From contig JAMPIQ010000001.1 of assembly GCA_024699855.1 (NCBI GenBank), positions 15,934,001 through 15,998,000 on the forward strand: a stretch of 64,000 bases of DNA, given 5' to 3'. The notes beneath the pieces were generated by a model. That model saw only the letters and a list, made by a program, of their open reading frames with translations. It was not told where the DNA came from and did no database searches. Source of the stretch: Aphelenchoides besseyi. Its lineage: Eukaryota; Nematoda; Chromadorea; Rhabditida; Aphelenchoididae. The position numbers were made by a program, and so were the translations under genes. Below are positions 1 to 15,853 of this stretch, in pieces. The stretch's first letter is position 1. Every line of letters begins with the position of its first letter.

Positions 1-1976
1 TGGATCGGGGTCTAAACAACGTGGTTGTGAATGTGAGTTTTTTGTTGGCGACTAGTTATCAGTTTACTTCAGAATGTTTGTGCGTCCGTTCAAGCGGACT
101 CGATTCGCGTTGAAGGGAAAGGAAAAGCCGTGATCCACGAGTTTCAATACAAAACCGATCAAGTAACAAATTCGGAGACTGACACTTCTGAAGTAATTTT
201 AGCTACTGAACAGTTTGATTAGTCCATTGTTTCAGATCAGAAAGCTGGTTGATGGGTTAAAAGAAAGCGAACTGAAAAAATCAAAAGTCGACGTTTTGCC
301 CATGATTTACAACAAACGTTTGAGTTCATTGGACAACTTGGTAACGAACATTTTCTTTTTGAATGAACAGTTTTTGTTTGCAGATGAGTCAACTTAAGTT
401 GCCAAAGAATGACAATTCGAACTCATTTTTTTTTGACATTCAGTTCGAAGAGACGTTGAACAACTTCTACAAATATCACGAACAAAATGTCATTGATATG
501 AGCACGAAATCTCGAGAAGCTGAAGTTGAAGCACGTACGTTGTCAAAAAAAATTCAACAACTGCAAACTCAACTTCAACAACTACGATCCACGAAAGTAG
601 TCAAACGTTCGATTTGCATGATGCTGGAGGCTCTCGAGGATCAATCGGTTGCGGAAATTGAACTCGCTTATCAAGTATGCAATGCGAGTTGGACACCTTC
701 TTATGATATTTGCGTTTCAACCACCGGCTCTAAACCTCAACTTAAACTCATCTACTATGGACAAATCGTACAAAATTGTGGAGAATCATGGAATGACGCA
801 AACTTAACCTTAAGCACCGCTCAACCGCGTTCTGTCACTGAACTGCCAACGATCGGAACATTGAAAGCTCAACTTAAACACAAAGATATTCCTAGAACTC
901 TACAAGCTGTAGGATTTGGAGGATCGTAAGTTGTATTGTATTTCGAATCAAACGTCGATTTGCAGGCCTTTTAGTGGTGGTGTCAAGGCAAACGCTTCTA
1001 CTCAACAGGGTAGTCTGTTTAGTTCTGTTACAACTTCAAATACTTCGTATGCTACTTTTGGTGCTCCTAACCCAAACAACGTAGTAGAACCAGAAGTGGT
1101 GGCTTGTTCGCTGCCCGAATACATTGCTGAGCAACACGCTCTTTCGACCACGTTTACGGTCGAACATAAAAAGACGATCCTTTCGGATGGCTTGGAACAT
1201 AAAGTCACGATTGCAACTCTTGATCTGGAGCCTGTGTTGCATTACAATTGTGTTCCGTCAAAGAGCGCAAACGTTTATTTAACCGCTTCAGTTATCAACT
1301 CCTCTTCATATCCATTAATCAACGGCAAAGCATCTGTTTATGTTGACAACAGTTTCTCAACAAAGGTAACCAATTATATACTACCAGTTCATTAGATACT
1401 ATTTAGGTCGCCATCAATACCGTTTCACAAGGCGAGAATTTCGATTGTTCCTTGGGCGTAGATCCGACTGTCAAAGTCACTTACAAACCGGTGCACAAGT
1501 ATCAACAACAAGTTGGAATTTTCAACAACACACCAGCTATAATGACTGAACAATCAATCGAGATTAAAAACACAAAACAAAATGAGCCGGTTGTTCTTAC
1601 AATCTACGAGCATGTTCCTAAAAGTACCAATGAAAAGATCAAGGTAATCAATAAACTCCAAACGAATCTTCAATTCATGATCTTTCAGATTAAACTTCTT
1701 TCTCCGGATTTGGAAACTAGCGATTTAGCTTCAAGTAATCAAATTGATAAAGAAAGTCAATTGAAGGTAAAAGAAGTTGGTGCACGAATCAACGACGCTC
1801 ATAACTTGGAGTGGACAGTATTGTTGAAACCGATGGAGAAACGTGAACTTGTGGTCAAATACGCAGTTATGTATCCACCGACAGAAAGTGTACAGTTTGT
1901 TGAATCCTTTGATGAACCAAAAAGCTCGCTGTTTACCAAACAAGTTGATGAACGTATATCGTTCAATTTTTCTTAA
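1..1976 (+). CDS. DUF4140/DUF4139 protein, F37C4.5-like (5' partial)
   Basis: Exons 1-32, 73-192, 236-340, 384-925, 966-1365, 1407-1643 and 1689-1976; the frame is continuous and the gene enters from the left edge. The first visible residues include DSIRVEGKGKAVIHEF, typical of the N-terminal DUF4140 half. A Gln/Arg/Leu-rich coiled coil (about 540-600) links it to the DUF4139 beta domain, with WTPSYDI, YYGQIVQNCGESW and LSTAQP visible. The family includes C. elegans F37C4.5 and bacterial MuiA-like proteins; its molecular function is unknown to me. An AATAAA at 2016-2021 lies 40 bp past the stop. About 574 residues are visible and the start codon is outside the window. Family assignment is secure, biological role is not. 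Confidence 0.85.
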
Positions 1977-2076
1977 AGATGTTTCTTTTGCTCAATTTTG
2001 TTCGTTGTTATACGCAATAAACAGCAAAATTTGTGATACGTGCACTAAAAAGTTAAGTGTTTATTGCAAGAAACGG

Positions 2077-2449
2077 TTACAATTTGGGGGTCGGAGGAGT
2101 TGATGCATTGCTGAGCATTGGTAAGGTTGATGGAGTTGTAGTAGTTGTGGTTGGACCTGAAGATGGCGTAGTTGAACGACTCAAAGTGGTGGGCAGAGGA
2201 TGTGGACGGCGAGATGCGCAAGCAGCCTTCACTTCCTTTCCATCGTCTTCTTTGCTCAACACTTGGTTGCCCTGAGTCATGCTGTTATGTTTTACTTGCA
2301 ATCAAACAGTTTTATCCAATTCACTGTCTTCTAATCACGTTTTAAACCTCAGCAATGACACACGCAATGGAGTCATTGAAAGCCAAATAAGCACGATCGT
2401 AATTCTCAAATCTCTTGCAAAAATTCTCACCATCAAGATCAATGTCTAT
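2077..2449 (-). CDS. Possible small gene, unrecognised (Thr/Pro-rich tail)
   Basis: An ATG-initiated frame (2301 or 2280 down to 2077) encodes about 67-74 residues ending in a Ser/Thr/Pro-rich tail. It ends just before a minus-strand AATAAA (2060-2065), converging on the DUF4139 gene. Upstream at 2348-2449 another open stretch has good codon texture (IDLDGENFCKRFENYDRAY in minus frame) and acceptor/donor-like ends, so the gene may have two coding exons, but the phases I can build do not join cleanly. It lies 286 bp downstream of glycine dehydrogenase on the same strand. I do not recognise it; it could also be 3' UTR sequence. Confidence 0.3.
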
Positions 2450-2586
2450 CTAATCTCATTCTATGTTCATCAACAATTGTCATCCAGTGAATTGGGTTTT
2501 TACTGCCTCGAATGAAGACCAAATTGCTTGCTTTTTAGAGACTACAATCGATAAACGTTCACCTCAAACGTTTATTCTCGACTATC

Positions 2587-6475
<3,889 letters not shown>

Positions 6476-6871
6476 TTTCACCCGCCAACTGAGTAATTAG
6501 TTTGCTGCCAATTGATCAAAACCAAGTAGTTGGTCGGCGCGGCTCTATTGAACAATCACAATGATAAGAAAAACGCGCGTGATTTTTGGACCCGGACGAA
6601 ATTTTTTGCACCGCTGAAACTTACCGTTGTAAACGAAACGATAGACGCATCTCCCGGGTTAGTCGAAAACACGAGATCAAGTGGTCGCAATTGAATGTCC
6701 GTTTGGCGAAGTTAAAATGAAAATTTACATTCTTTTCGAAAGTAACTCGGAGATCATTGAGTCTCTTACTTGGTTTCTAATCAAAGCTTTCGATTAGTCA
6801 AATCTGTTTATTTCACAAACATGAGGGAAGAGCGGGAGTTGAGTTTGAGATTGTTTGGTAGGTGTTAAAAC
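6476..6871. other. Spacer between RanBP3 and GLDC
   Basis: About 396 bp on the same strand as both genes. It holds the RanBP3 polyadenylation signal (AATAAA on minus, 6807-6812) and presumably the GLDC promoter. I see no ORF or TATA box that I would trust. Confidence 0.5.
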
Positions 6872-7950
6872 TCATTTGTCTGTTGATTCGTCCGTTTTCT
6901 GTAGCTCCTCTGTTGTCTGTTTATCGACCGGAGGGGGATTCTTAGGTTTCGGAACTTCTTCGCCCTCGTCGGCTTCCAAACGCCGTTTCCGCGTGGCTGC
7001 TTTGACTTTCGGCATCAGATGATCGAGCTGCTTGTTGAGCTGTTGGATGGAGGCTTCGGATGCATGAATGACGAAAAGCTGCGGAATCTCGGAGTCCGGA
7101 TTGACGGCCGAGATTTTGAGTCGTTTATCCGAGATCTTTTCCACGAGCATCTCCGAGAAGATTTTCGTGTTCACGCAAACACGTTGATTTCCAGTTGAAC
7201 GTCCAACTGAAAGCTCGAAGGTTGAAGCGAATCGACGAATCAAACTCACCAATTCGATAGTTTTGCGGGTTCTCCAAACTCTCGTTTATTCGCAACGTTC
7301 CCAAGCCACGTTCTTGCCAAGTTTTTGTTTCTTTGTCGAACGCAAAAAATTTACATGAAATCTGAAATTGCAGATTCAAAAAGGCGACTGTAGGGTACTC
7401 ACGTGAAGCAGATTCTTTTCGCCTTCCTCTCCGGTCAACGTCTCCACCGGTTCGGTGGGTTGCGGTTGACTGGTGTTCTCCGGTTTTTCGGCTTCAAACT
7501 TTTTGATTCCGCTTGTTGGATTTAGAAACTGAAACGGAAATTCGAACGAACAATCGAAGACTAACCGATGCAGAGTTGGCGACTTGTTTGAAAATCGATT
7601 GAACGTCCTTGGGCTGCGAGTCCTGATCGGAGGTTGTTGCCTACAAAGTGAACAGTTGAACTACGAAATACTCAAAACCAACTCACATTTGATACACGGC
7701 TGGACAGCTTCGAACCGAAAACGAAACCCGTGGGTGCGTCGATTTTTGTTGTCGTCGCATTGGTTTCCGTCTTCTCGTCTTTTTTCGGCAAATCCAACGT
7801 TATCAACGGCTTCGACTTCTGTCCGACAAATCCCGATGTGGCGGCCGTCCATTCCTTTGCAGCCGCAGCTGAAAGCGCCGATTTCTTCAACGAACTCGAC
7901 GGTCCGGACTTTTCTTCCGAAGCTCCAACGGTTTTTGCGGTTTCGGTCAT
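6872..7950 (-). CDS. RANBP3: Ran-binding protein 3-like (RanBP1-type domain)
   Basis: Nuclear-export cofactor family. Exons 7687-7950, 7566-7640, 7403-7528, 7250-7361, 6872-7206, about 303 aa, shorter than vertebrate RanBP3. The N-terminal half is low-complexity and contains GFVFGSKLSSRV, the characteristic RanBP3 FxFG-like motif. The C-terminal half is a RanBP1-like PH fold: SCKFFAFDKETKTWQERG, GLGTLRIN, and later IHASEASIQQLNKQLDHLM. An acidic/basic tail (RKRRLEADEGEEV) may act as an NLS. The start was taken as the first ATG in the N-terminal exon; a splice acceptor sits just upstream, so an additional 5' exon is possible. AATAAA on the minus strand at 6807-6812. It shares a 355-bp bidirectional intergenic region with EXTL3/RIB-2. 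Confidence 0.85.
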
Positions 7951-8304
7951 TTGCGCGACCTGAAACAGTCGAGTTGATCGGGAGTATGAGTGTCAAAACT
8001 AAATCACAGGAAAGTGGCGCAAGAGCAGAACCAAAAACAGTTTTCGTTACGTCACAATCCACGTCGAGGGCATTAAACTCGAGAGGAGTTAGCAAACGAT
8101 TTCGAAGATCATTTGAACGGGCTCCCCGAATAATGCACGACGTTTTTGACGATAAAATACAGAGCACGAAACTCAATTAAGGAAATACGAGAACAGACAG
8201 AAAGCTGAAAGAAAAGGCCGAACGTTCGACATCGATTTCCGACCCGAAAGTCGAAGTTTTCTGTGGCCGTTTGGTTTCGTTTGGAGATGTTGAGTTGATC
8301 AGAA
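7951..8304. promoter_or_regulatory. Divergent intergenic region RanBP3 / EXTL3
   Basis: Head-to-head genes leave only about 355 bp, so both promoters or 5' UTRs must lie here. Part of it may be a 5' exon of RanBP3, since the first annotated RanBP3 exon begins right after a TTTCAG. No clear TATA box. Confidence 0.4.
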
Positions 8305-11271
8305 ATGTTGGGAAGTCGGTCGACAAACCTCCGATTTCTATTTCTCAGTTTCCTGCTTTTGATTGTTTTCACTTTCTATCTTCTCGTTCAACTCTCCGGT
8401 GATGTCAATCAACTTAATGGACGGTAAGAGTGGTGGGCTTGAAATCGAAAGCTGATTAGTCTTTCGGTCTTTAAATCCATTTATCTCGTGCAATCGAACG
8501 TCTACGGAAACTCGATTTCAGCGATTTGGACGATTTTTGTTTACAACAAAACAAGTGGGGACGATTTGATGAGCGTTTGGCCGAACAGCGACGGATCTTT
8601 GCGTCCATTCGCGCCGAACACGTTGAAGTGATTCGTCGATTTAACGACACCACTCACGAGCTCCATCGGCTTCTGCAATTGATTCCACAGAAACGTAAAT
8701 TCACTTTTTTTCTTTAGTTTACAAATCAGTTTAGAAGACGAGTTGGAGGAGTTGAAGCAGAAGATCGAAACGTTGAAGTTGGCAGCCCGGGAACTGCAGG
8801 ATCAACGAAATGTTCGTCTTTTTCTACCACATCAACCGATTTGGTTCAACAAGTCGGAGGTTGTCGACGAACAATCACCGACTGTTTTTCGAACTATCGA
8901 AGAGAGTTTTGATTTTCGGTGAACTCCAAGTCTTCGAGCAGAAGCTAACTGTTTATTTGTAGACGATGTTCGATAAGCACAAGATTTCGAGTATTTTTGT
9001 ATGAGAAAACGTTTTCATCATCCGATTTTGGGTCTCGACTTTACAATCAAATTCAACAGAGTCGATATCGGACATTGGATCCCGACAAAGCGTGTTTGTT
9101 CGTTGGATTCGTTGACGACAACGAGAACCCGAAACGTTGGAGTCATTGGGGGGAATTTGGTCGAAATCATTTGTTGATTTTCGGCAGTCAAAGTCCGGTA
9201 ACAACCAGTGAGTTTGGAGCTGCGATCGTGGTTGCCGAACATGTCAAAAAACGACGTCATGGAATGGACTTTGAACTGTGGATTCGCGTTGATGAGCCGT
9301 CAGCTGACGAGTGGACAAAGTTACCAATTCTGTTGGCGAGAGATGAGCCCGTAAGTTGCCATTGTGTTCAAATCGATTCACAGCTTTTAGTTTTTAATTG
9401 GCTATCAAACTTCAGTCAAACTACCGCAGCTAATTGAACAAGATTTACGATCGCTGGAAAAGTCGGCAACTGAGTCGATGGACGTTGTAAGGTTCGATTT
9501 TTCTTGTTGTGATACTCGGGAGTTGAGACGTGAGTCATGTAGTTTGTAGAGTTGTCTAATCGGTTGTTTAGTCAAAATGATTCGCCAGTCCGTTTTCACG
9601 TTGATGTTTGATGGAGATCACGATTTTCAACAACGTTTCTTTGAGTCTCTTCTCGCTGGATCAATACCAGTGATTTTGTCTACTGGACAGCAACGACTAC
9701 CATTTGATCATCTAATTGATTGGCGTTTGGCTGCACTGAAGTTTCCGCTGGCTCGTCTACCGGAGCTGCATTTCATTTTGCGGTCTTTTGGAGTGAGTGA
9801 TCTGCTGGAAATGAAACGACGTGGCCGATTCTTTTTGGAAAACTTTCTTATCAACTCAAAAGGTAAGATGCCGTTTTTATATCTTTGAATTCGAGTTTTA
9901 GTACTCACGCGTTCGATTCTATCATCTCTAAGATCTTCTCTACAAATTCCTGGCGAATCGGAACAACAAGTGACTTCCGATCACGTTCATCAACAGGACG
10001 AACAAGTAAGTCAACGGCCAATCGACGAAGAGTTTCTTGGACCGTTGGAGCCGCCTATTGATTCTACGGCATTTATTTCAAATTATACGGCTATTGGAAT
10101 GGTAAGTCGCAAAATGGTTTGAAAGTAAACGACTTTGTAGTACACTTATGATACGTGGAATCGGTTTCCCCAGTTCATCGATTCGGCTCCCGAGTTTCTG
10201 CCTTTTGTTTCACCGCTGCCATCTGGAGTGGAATTTGAGTCGAAGTTGAGTGCCGGTCTACGACCAATAAGTCCCGGCTCGGGGCACGAGTTTAGTCAAT
10301 CGCTGGGTGGAAACTATCAACGAGAGCAATTCACAAGTAAGCACAATGCTTAGTTGCTGAGTAATCACTTTTAGTTGTAATTTTAACACATCAACGTGAT
10401 GAAATTTTGCGCGTAATTCTGGACAAAATCAATCGTTGCCCGTATGTTCATTCCGTGATTGTCGTTTGGAACAATTTGGATCGAGACCCGTCCGAAACTG
10501 CGTGGCCGAAAATCCACGTTCCATTGATTTTCGTTAAACAAAACCAGAACTCGTTGAACAACCGTTTCAAACCAATTGAGCAGATTCGAACTGAAGCGGT
10601 TTTGTCTTTGGATGATGATCTCGACTTTCGAGCTTCGGAGATTGTTTTTGCTTTTCGTGTTTGGCGCGAGAATCGCGATCGACTAGTCGGATTGCCGGCT
10701 CGTTATCACGCCAATTACAACGGAGAGTTGTTCTACAACTCAAATCACACGTGCCAACTTTCTATGATTCTAACGGGTGCTTCTTTTGTGCATAAGGTGA
10801 GTGAGAAGGGATTATGATTTGTCAATTATGCCGATTATTCCCTTAACTCTTAGCTATGAGGATTTGACGGAATACTAATGAAGAATTTCAGTCTTTTTTC
10901 CACGCATATTGGAATCAAATGCCGCCGATAATCCGCCAGAAAGTGGACGAGTGGATGAACTGCGAGGATTTGGCTATGAACTTTTTAATTTCCCATTTGA
11001 CACGCAAACCCCCAATAAAAACAACAAACAAATGGACTATAAGGTAGGAGGAAGTAATCAATTATTCTGATTGTCCACTTCCAGATGCCCTACTTGCCCA
11101 GAGACTTTATCTCAAGGTGTCGACCATTTCGACAAGCGATCTCGTTGTTTACGTTTCTTCATTCAAATCTACGGTTACAATCCACTACTTTTCACACAGT
11201 TCAGAGCCGACTCAGTTTTGTACAGAACACGAGTGCCGATGAACCATCAGAAGTGCTTCAGATTCGTTTGA
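8305..11271 (+). CDS. EXTL3: Exostosin-like 3 / RIB-2, heparan sulfate glycosyltransferase
   Basis: Golgi type II enzyme that starts heparan sulfate chains on the linker tetrasaccharide; C. elegans RIB-2 also polymerises with RIB-1. Exons 8305-8423, 8522-8694, 8735-8918, 8963-9350, 9391-9529, 9572-9862, 9902-10101, 10141-10336, 10375-10796, 10892-11043, 11085-11271; 816 aa. A short basic N-terminus precedes a TM anchor (about residues 11-30), then a Glu/Leu-rich coiled coil, the GT47 exostosin domain ([36 protein letters not shown]), then GT64: [16 protein letters not shown], the DxD motif in [13 protein letters not shown], and LTGASFVHK. The C-terminus ([20 protein letters not shown]) is a classic EXTL3 ending. 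AATAAA at 11425-11430. Confidence 0.96.
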
Positions 11272-11547
11272 GCACAGAATTTCATCGATACTACAGTACC
11301 TTATGACATACGGTGGAATCGCCAATACATTTTGCTCAATCCAATTATCTCTTGCCATTTCGAGAACTCGACATTTTTTCATTTCGTTAATTGTTTTGTT
11401 GCCTTTCGTGATTACGAGTTTACAAATAAAATTAATTTATTCTTGGATTAATTAGGAAGTTGTTTTAGTCATCGGAAATTAAGAGAAAGGCAACTTGGAA
11501 TGTAGAGGGAGATCAACAATGAATAAAACTGGGGAATCTAAGATGAT

Positions 11548-12827
11548 TTATAAGCATTCCATGGGTTTCGGTTCTTCGAATCGCTGGCACAGTTGAGTAC
11601 GCAGTTGGAATGGCTCACCGATTTGACCATCGATTGCGATCGTCGGAACGGCCGGCAACTCGAAGCCCATAGCTTTGGTTTTGAGACCATTAAACCAACT
11701 CAAATACTTGCCCCGAAACTCATGTGGACATTGAAGTAACCTGAAGAAAAGTGATTAGTTACATAGTTCTCTTGAATTGTGTTTGTGCAATAAGTTTGAA
11801 GTTAAAAAAGTGTTGTTGAAAGTGTGCGGTTGCTGTTTTTGTCGAAGAGATCTTCGCATTTCTTTTCGAAAAGGTGTTTGCGTTTCGTAGCTTCGGATTT
11901 CTTGATGCGTCTCGTTTTTAATGACAAATTCGTTGAACGCACGTTTGGAGCGTCTTTATGCGGCTTTTCGTGGTGATAAGCTGCGATATTTGCTTTTCAC
12001 TGACGTCCTCTGATGAGATGTCGGTCGTGTTGATTTGACTTGAAAACCTATTGGTTGCACGCGGCTTCTCGTATCCACGTGAGCGTCTTTAACGCGTTCT
12101 AAGTCCTGAGATTTGGAGTGGATTCTGAGTAGGCAGAAAAAAATGACTTTCGACTAATTACTCTACGATTTTGCAAAAGACTGTTTACTCTCGGCTGATT
12201 AGGAAATTTGGCGCGTTCACATTAAAAATAATTCGGCCGGTAAGACGTGTATTTTTCCATTTCAATTTTGAATCCGATTAGTTTAATCATGTCAACTTAC
12301 CAACTTGCTTCGCGATCCGGCAGAGATTTGATACATTGAGTATAGGCAGCCTGGAATGTGGGTTGTCCTTGAATACAACCGACCAACTCGACGGCGTCTT
12401 CGTGATGTCGATAGTCGTGCAATGTACAGGACATCAGATGCATTAAATCGCATTCTTCGGGACCCAACGTACATTTGCAACTGAAAACCCCAACGATAAA
12501 ACTGTTCAACAACAAGAAGACAGTTGAAATATGGTAATCGAACTTACACATAGTCTCGATGTGAAGCGTCACATGTGGCTCGTCCAAATGGCACCAATTT
12601 CAAATCGACACGTTCACCAATTCCCGTTTGAAACAAAGGCAACAGTTCGGATTGAAAGAATCGCGTCGATTCGGCGTCCTGAGGCTCGAAATACACTTGT
12701 AAACGTACGCGATTTGTTTTGGCAAGTGATGGCTAAAAATAGAGGTTTTAGATTCGATTAGACGCCTTCAACTCACCAATGTGTGAAGACAAATTGAAAC
12801 CAAAAGACCGACAATCGAATTCCGCAT
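11548..12827 (-). CDS. GILT-like protein 1, active-site cysteines lost
   Basis: Member of the gamma-interferon-inducible lysosomal thiol reductase family. Exons 12777-12827, 12548-12732, 12301-12480, 11548-11740 (202 aa); the last intron is about 560 bp, long for this window. The first exon is a signal peptide (MRNSIVGLLVSICLHTL). GILT hallmarks: a CTLGPEEC-type signature, LVPFGRATCD, VELVGCIQGQ, and a C-terminal VPTIAIDG. At the CXXC redox site, codons 12667-12678 read Asp-Ala-Glu-Ser, so both cysteines are gone. The protein therefore cannot be a normal thiol reductase, though other structural cysteines remain. Paralogue of the gene at 15854-16963. TATA box and CACGTG lie about 80-90 bp upstream of the start. 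Confidence 0.85.
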
Positions 12828-12904
12828 TCTTAGTTGAGCGTCTGAAGGATGAGAACCAACAGAAAAATCAACGACTCTACCGGATGCCCTTTCTCGATAT
12901 TGGG

Positions 12905-12919
12905 CCTTTTATACACGTG
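12905..12919 (-). promoter_or_regulatory. TATA box abutting a CACGTG E-box (GILT-like 1 promoter)
   Basis: On the minus strand CACGTG is followed directly by TATAAAAGG, about 80 bp upstream of the ATG. CACGTG is the core of E-box/CLEAR sites bound by TFEB/HLH-30-type bHLH factors. The second GILT-like gene carries the same pair. Confidence 0.6.
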
Positions 12920-15853
12920 TGCAAAGGGGCGGAGTTTGGAGTCGTGGGCCAAAGAAAATTTTAATCGGATTGCCCAAGAAAAACACGATAGTGGAACCGT
13001 GCCGAAGATTTTGCAAGAAAACAAAAATGTTTTCAAGTTTGCAAAAATTTTCGTCTAATTAAAAGTGATAAGTCCGAAGAAGTGTTCAGTGAAAAGATGT
13101 ACAGTAGGATTGATAATTGAGAAATAAACGAACTAGTTGGTGGGATCCAGCAAATTTGGTAAGAAGCCAAACAAATGTTAATACCCTCGGGTTGTACTTT
13201 GAATTCGCGTGATATCAGTTGGTTTAGAGATGGAAATAAACGGTAGAGGAGGGACGGAAAATGAAAATTGTCAAAAAGATCGTCTGAAAATGATAAAGAA
13301 AACATTCTGACCAAGCAGCTGCACTGACTCCTGACTTCGTGGTGCAGGTGCTCGGTCGTCTGTCGTCGAGAATTTCCTTGTTTTAATTGAAATCATTAGG
13401 GCATTTTTGAGTAAACTTTTGCACTTTTTATTCAACACAAATTGGTTAGTCACTTGTTATAAACAGTCTTGTTTGAAGATTAATTGGTTGTCAAAAAAAA
13501 GATTTGAGCCGGAAATCGTGAGGGTGGGACCCTAGGGTTTCCTGCATAATCTCTCGAGCGAAACCAATGAGTTGTGAAAGCCAATTAGTTCATTTGGGGA
13601 ATTGAATTAGAATCCAAGTCTTCACATGGGTTTCTGTCTACGGTGTCAATCGAAAGACCGAGAATCATTCGAACAGAAACATGGCTGTTCCATCGGCGAT
13701 CAGACGGTATACGGTAATAAGAGGACGAATCGTCATTTTTGTTTTTGCACTTCAAATTCTGTTTGTATAGTGAACTCCGAAATATTCTTGAGAGCAAATA
13801 GATTGTCTCGGTGATCCGTCTCCCACTGATCGGCTTCGGGAAAGCGTCTTTTCGTCATTAAAATTGGTATCTCAAATATCTTCTGTCAAGACGTCATTGC
13901 GTATTTCCGTCCATTAAACTTGACAGCGTACTCTGTTGTTTAGATCGCACGTCACGTTCTGAGTTGAAGGCGAAAAGATTTTTTGGGTTTAAAACGCGGA
14001 TTTTTGGTACAAATTTCATCAGCAAGAATTTCTGGCTTAGTACTTGACTTTCAAATTACAGGTTGCGAAATTTGAGTACGATCGGCACGGTGTTTTTCGG
14101 AAGCAGTTTGTTTTTGAGTGAAACCCTCCAGTAGTCGTCTTAATCTCCAAACTGATTACTCAGCGGCTAACGAGCTCTATGTTTTGTTGAAGGACCCAAA
14201 TTTATCCTTAAATAGAAGATGTAAATCACTGTGGCAGAGGCGGAAATAGAAATTTTCAGAAGATTACTTGGTATGGCATTTGGTATGCCACTTGGTTTCA
14301 CATGTTTAAACGAACCGCTGATTTCCTTGCGATTATCATAATTGAAAAAAGGTCAGAAAAGCCATCAGTTATCTTCTTATAAATTTGGAAACAGGGCGCC
14401 CAATTTCTCGGAAGTCTCAGGAGAAGACAATGCAACGAATACGGTAAGCGAAGAAAAGTCGTCACTCTAATTGCGTATCTCGATTGTTAACTTTTCGTAA
14501 TCTGCAGTTAATCTACTCGCTCTGCTGAATGACATCAATGTCTTAAATTGGCCCTAGAATTTGGATAGTTTCTTGTATTCGTAGAAGCCGAATCGTTGGA
14601 ATTAATACATCGCGTCGGATAACGAGTAGTAGTGGGAGGTTCGAGGTGACTTTTGAACGCGAGTAAACGGAAATCGGTTTTGAATTTTCAATTTGTAGTC
14701 GACGCCCACAACCTTGTCGAACCTGAACAAGTGCTCAAACCTGTTAAGTCGAAAACGAACTTTTGTATCGCGAACGAAAAACTGATTTCGAGTTGTGAAG
14801 ACTCTCAAACGATGAAGCAAAATTGAAACGATGCAGCGGCTTCTAGTCGTAAAGTTGAATGAGAAAACGCGCATTTCCAATAATGAAAAACGTCACGCTG
14901 AAATATTGGACTTTCGCCGATTTTGACTGATTAGTTTCGAATGTCAAATATAAACCGAATTCCCTTATCAGACACGTCAAACAGACAAATTTATCAACTT
15001 GCAAAAAACTGGAACCGAAAAAGCCGTGGAATTTCTGTTCTTCACCTTAACGATTCTGTGGTTTTCGAGATGAGGCCGCTTTTGTAGTTTCAAGAAGCCG
15101 GATTGAATTAGTGCGAAGGCGGAAGTGTGACTCTTCGGAGGGTAACTTTTAGTTTGAAGTCAAAATACAAACCTAAGATGTAAAGTTGAAAATGCGAACT
15201 CGGAACGCACTTGCAAAGAAAATGCCCATTAAAGTTCATTCTTTAGCTCGTGGCATACGGTAAACAAGTGTCGTTTGCAGCACGTTTAACAAATGTTAAA
15301 ATGAAACAAATTGCATTCAACTTGACCTTTTCGGGACCAAATCAATCAGTTGAAATGAAGGAACCCGCGAATTCAGGTCACGCAATATACGACTATGTTA
15401 AGAAAATATTAACGTTGGGCTCTAAATAGAAACTGAACTTGCACGTGACCCAAAGGTCAAGATCAAAAGCAGGAAGACAAAGATTAAGCTGAAAGCCGTC
15501 ACTAGTTGTTTGTTTTTGAAAATTTGATTTGAATGAAAAACAACTTTTAAGAATTCCAAGCAAACTTGTTCGACGGTTTTGTTTAGTTGGTGTACGTCAA
15601 ATTTTGCTTCTATTCAACCCACGCAGCAGGTTAATTGGGTTTCCGGAGCAGTTGAAATCGAATTGTCGATTTGGATTCTGTGACGTTCTTTCGATTGGTT
15701 TTATTGGAATTTTAACTGAGTTTAGCCATTTCAACGCCATTGACACATTTCGTTTATTACGAAGAAAACCCGTTAGGAATCCGGGATCACACCAGGAAAA
15801 AACTAGAAGAGAAACTGACTACCGTATGATTTCTATGGACTTATGAAAGACAA
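12920..15853. other. Gene-poor 3-kb interval between the GILT-like genes
   Basis: No reading frame here has both plausible splice sites and protein-like composition; the longest (15529-15846 +, 14602-14880 -) look accidental. A CACGTG in a GCACGTGACC context sits at 15442-15447. Could contain distal regulatory DNA or unrecognised non-coding RNA. Confidence 0.5.

Noticed and set aside
7661..8176. 171-aa minus-strand ORF as the true RanBP3 N-terminus
   Set aside because: It reads the RanBP3 exon in a different frame from the GFVFGSKLSSRV motif; the part upstream of 7959 shows no RanBP3 features.
13501..13560. Palindrome around CCCTAGGG
   Set aside because: An isolated 8-bp palindrome in non-coding DNA with no repeats nearby; expected by chance at this window size.
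14602..14880. 92-aa minus-strand ORF
   Set aside because: Arg/Phe-rich accidental frame without supporting signals.
15529..15846. 105-aa plus-strand ORF adjacent to GILT-like 2
   Set aside because: No family resemblance, no splice or polyadenylation context; lies in the 3' flank of the convergent GILT gene.
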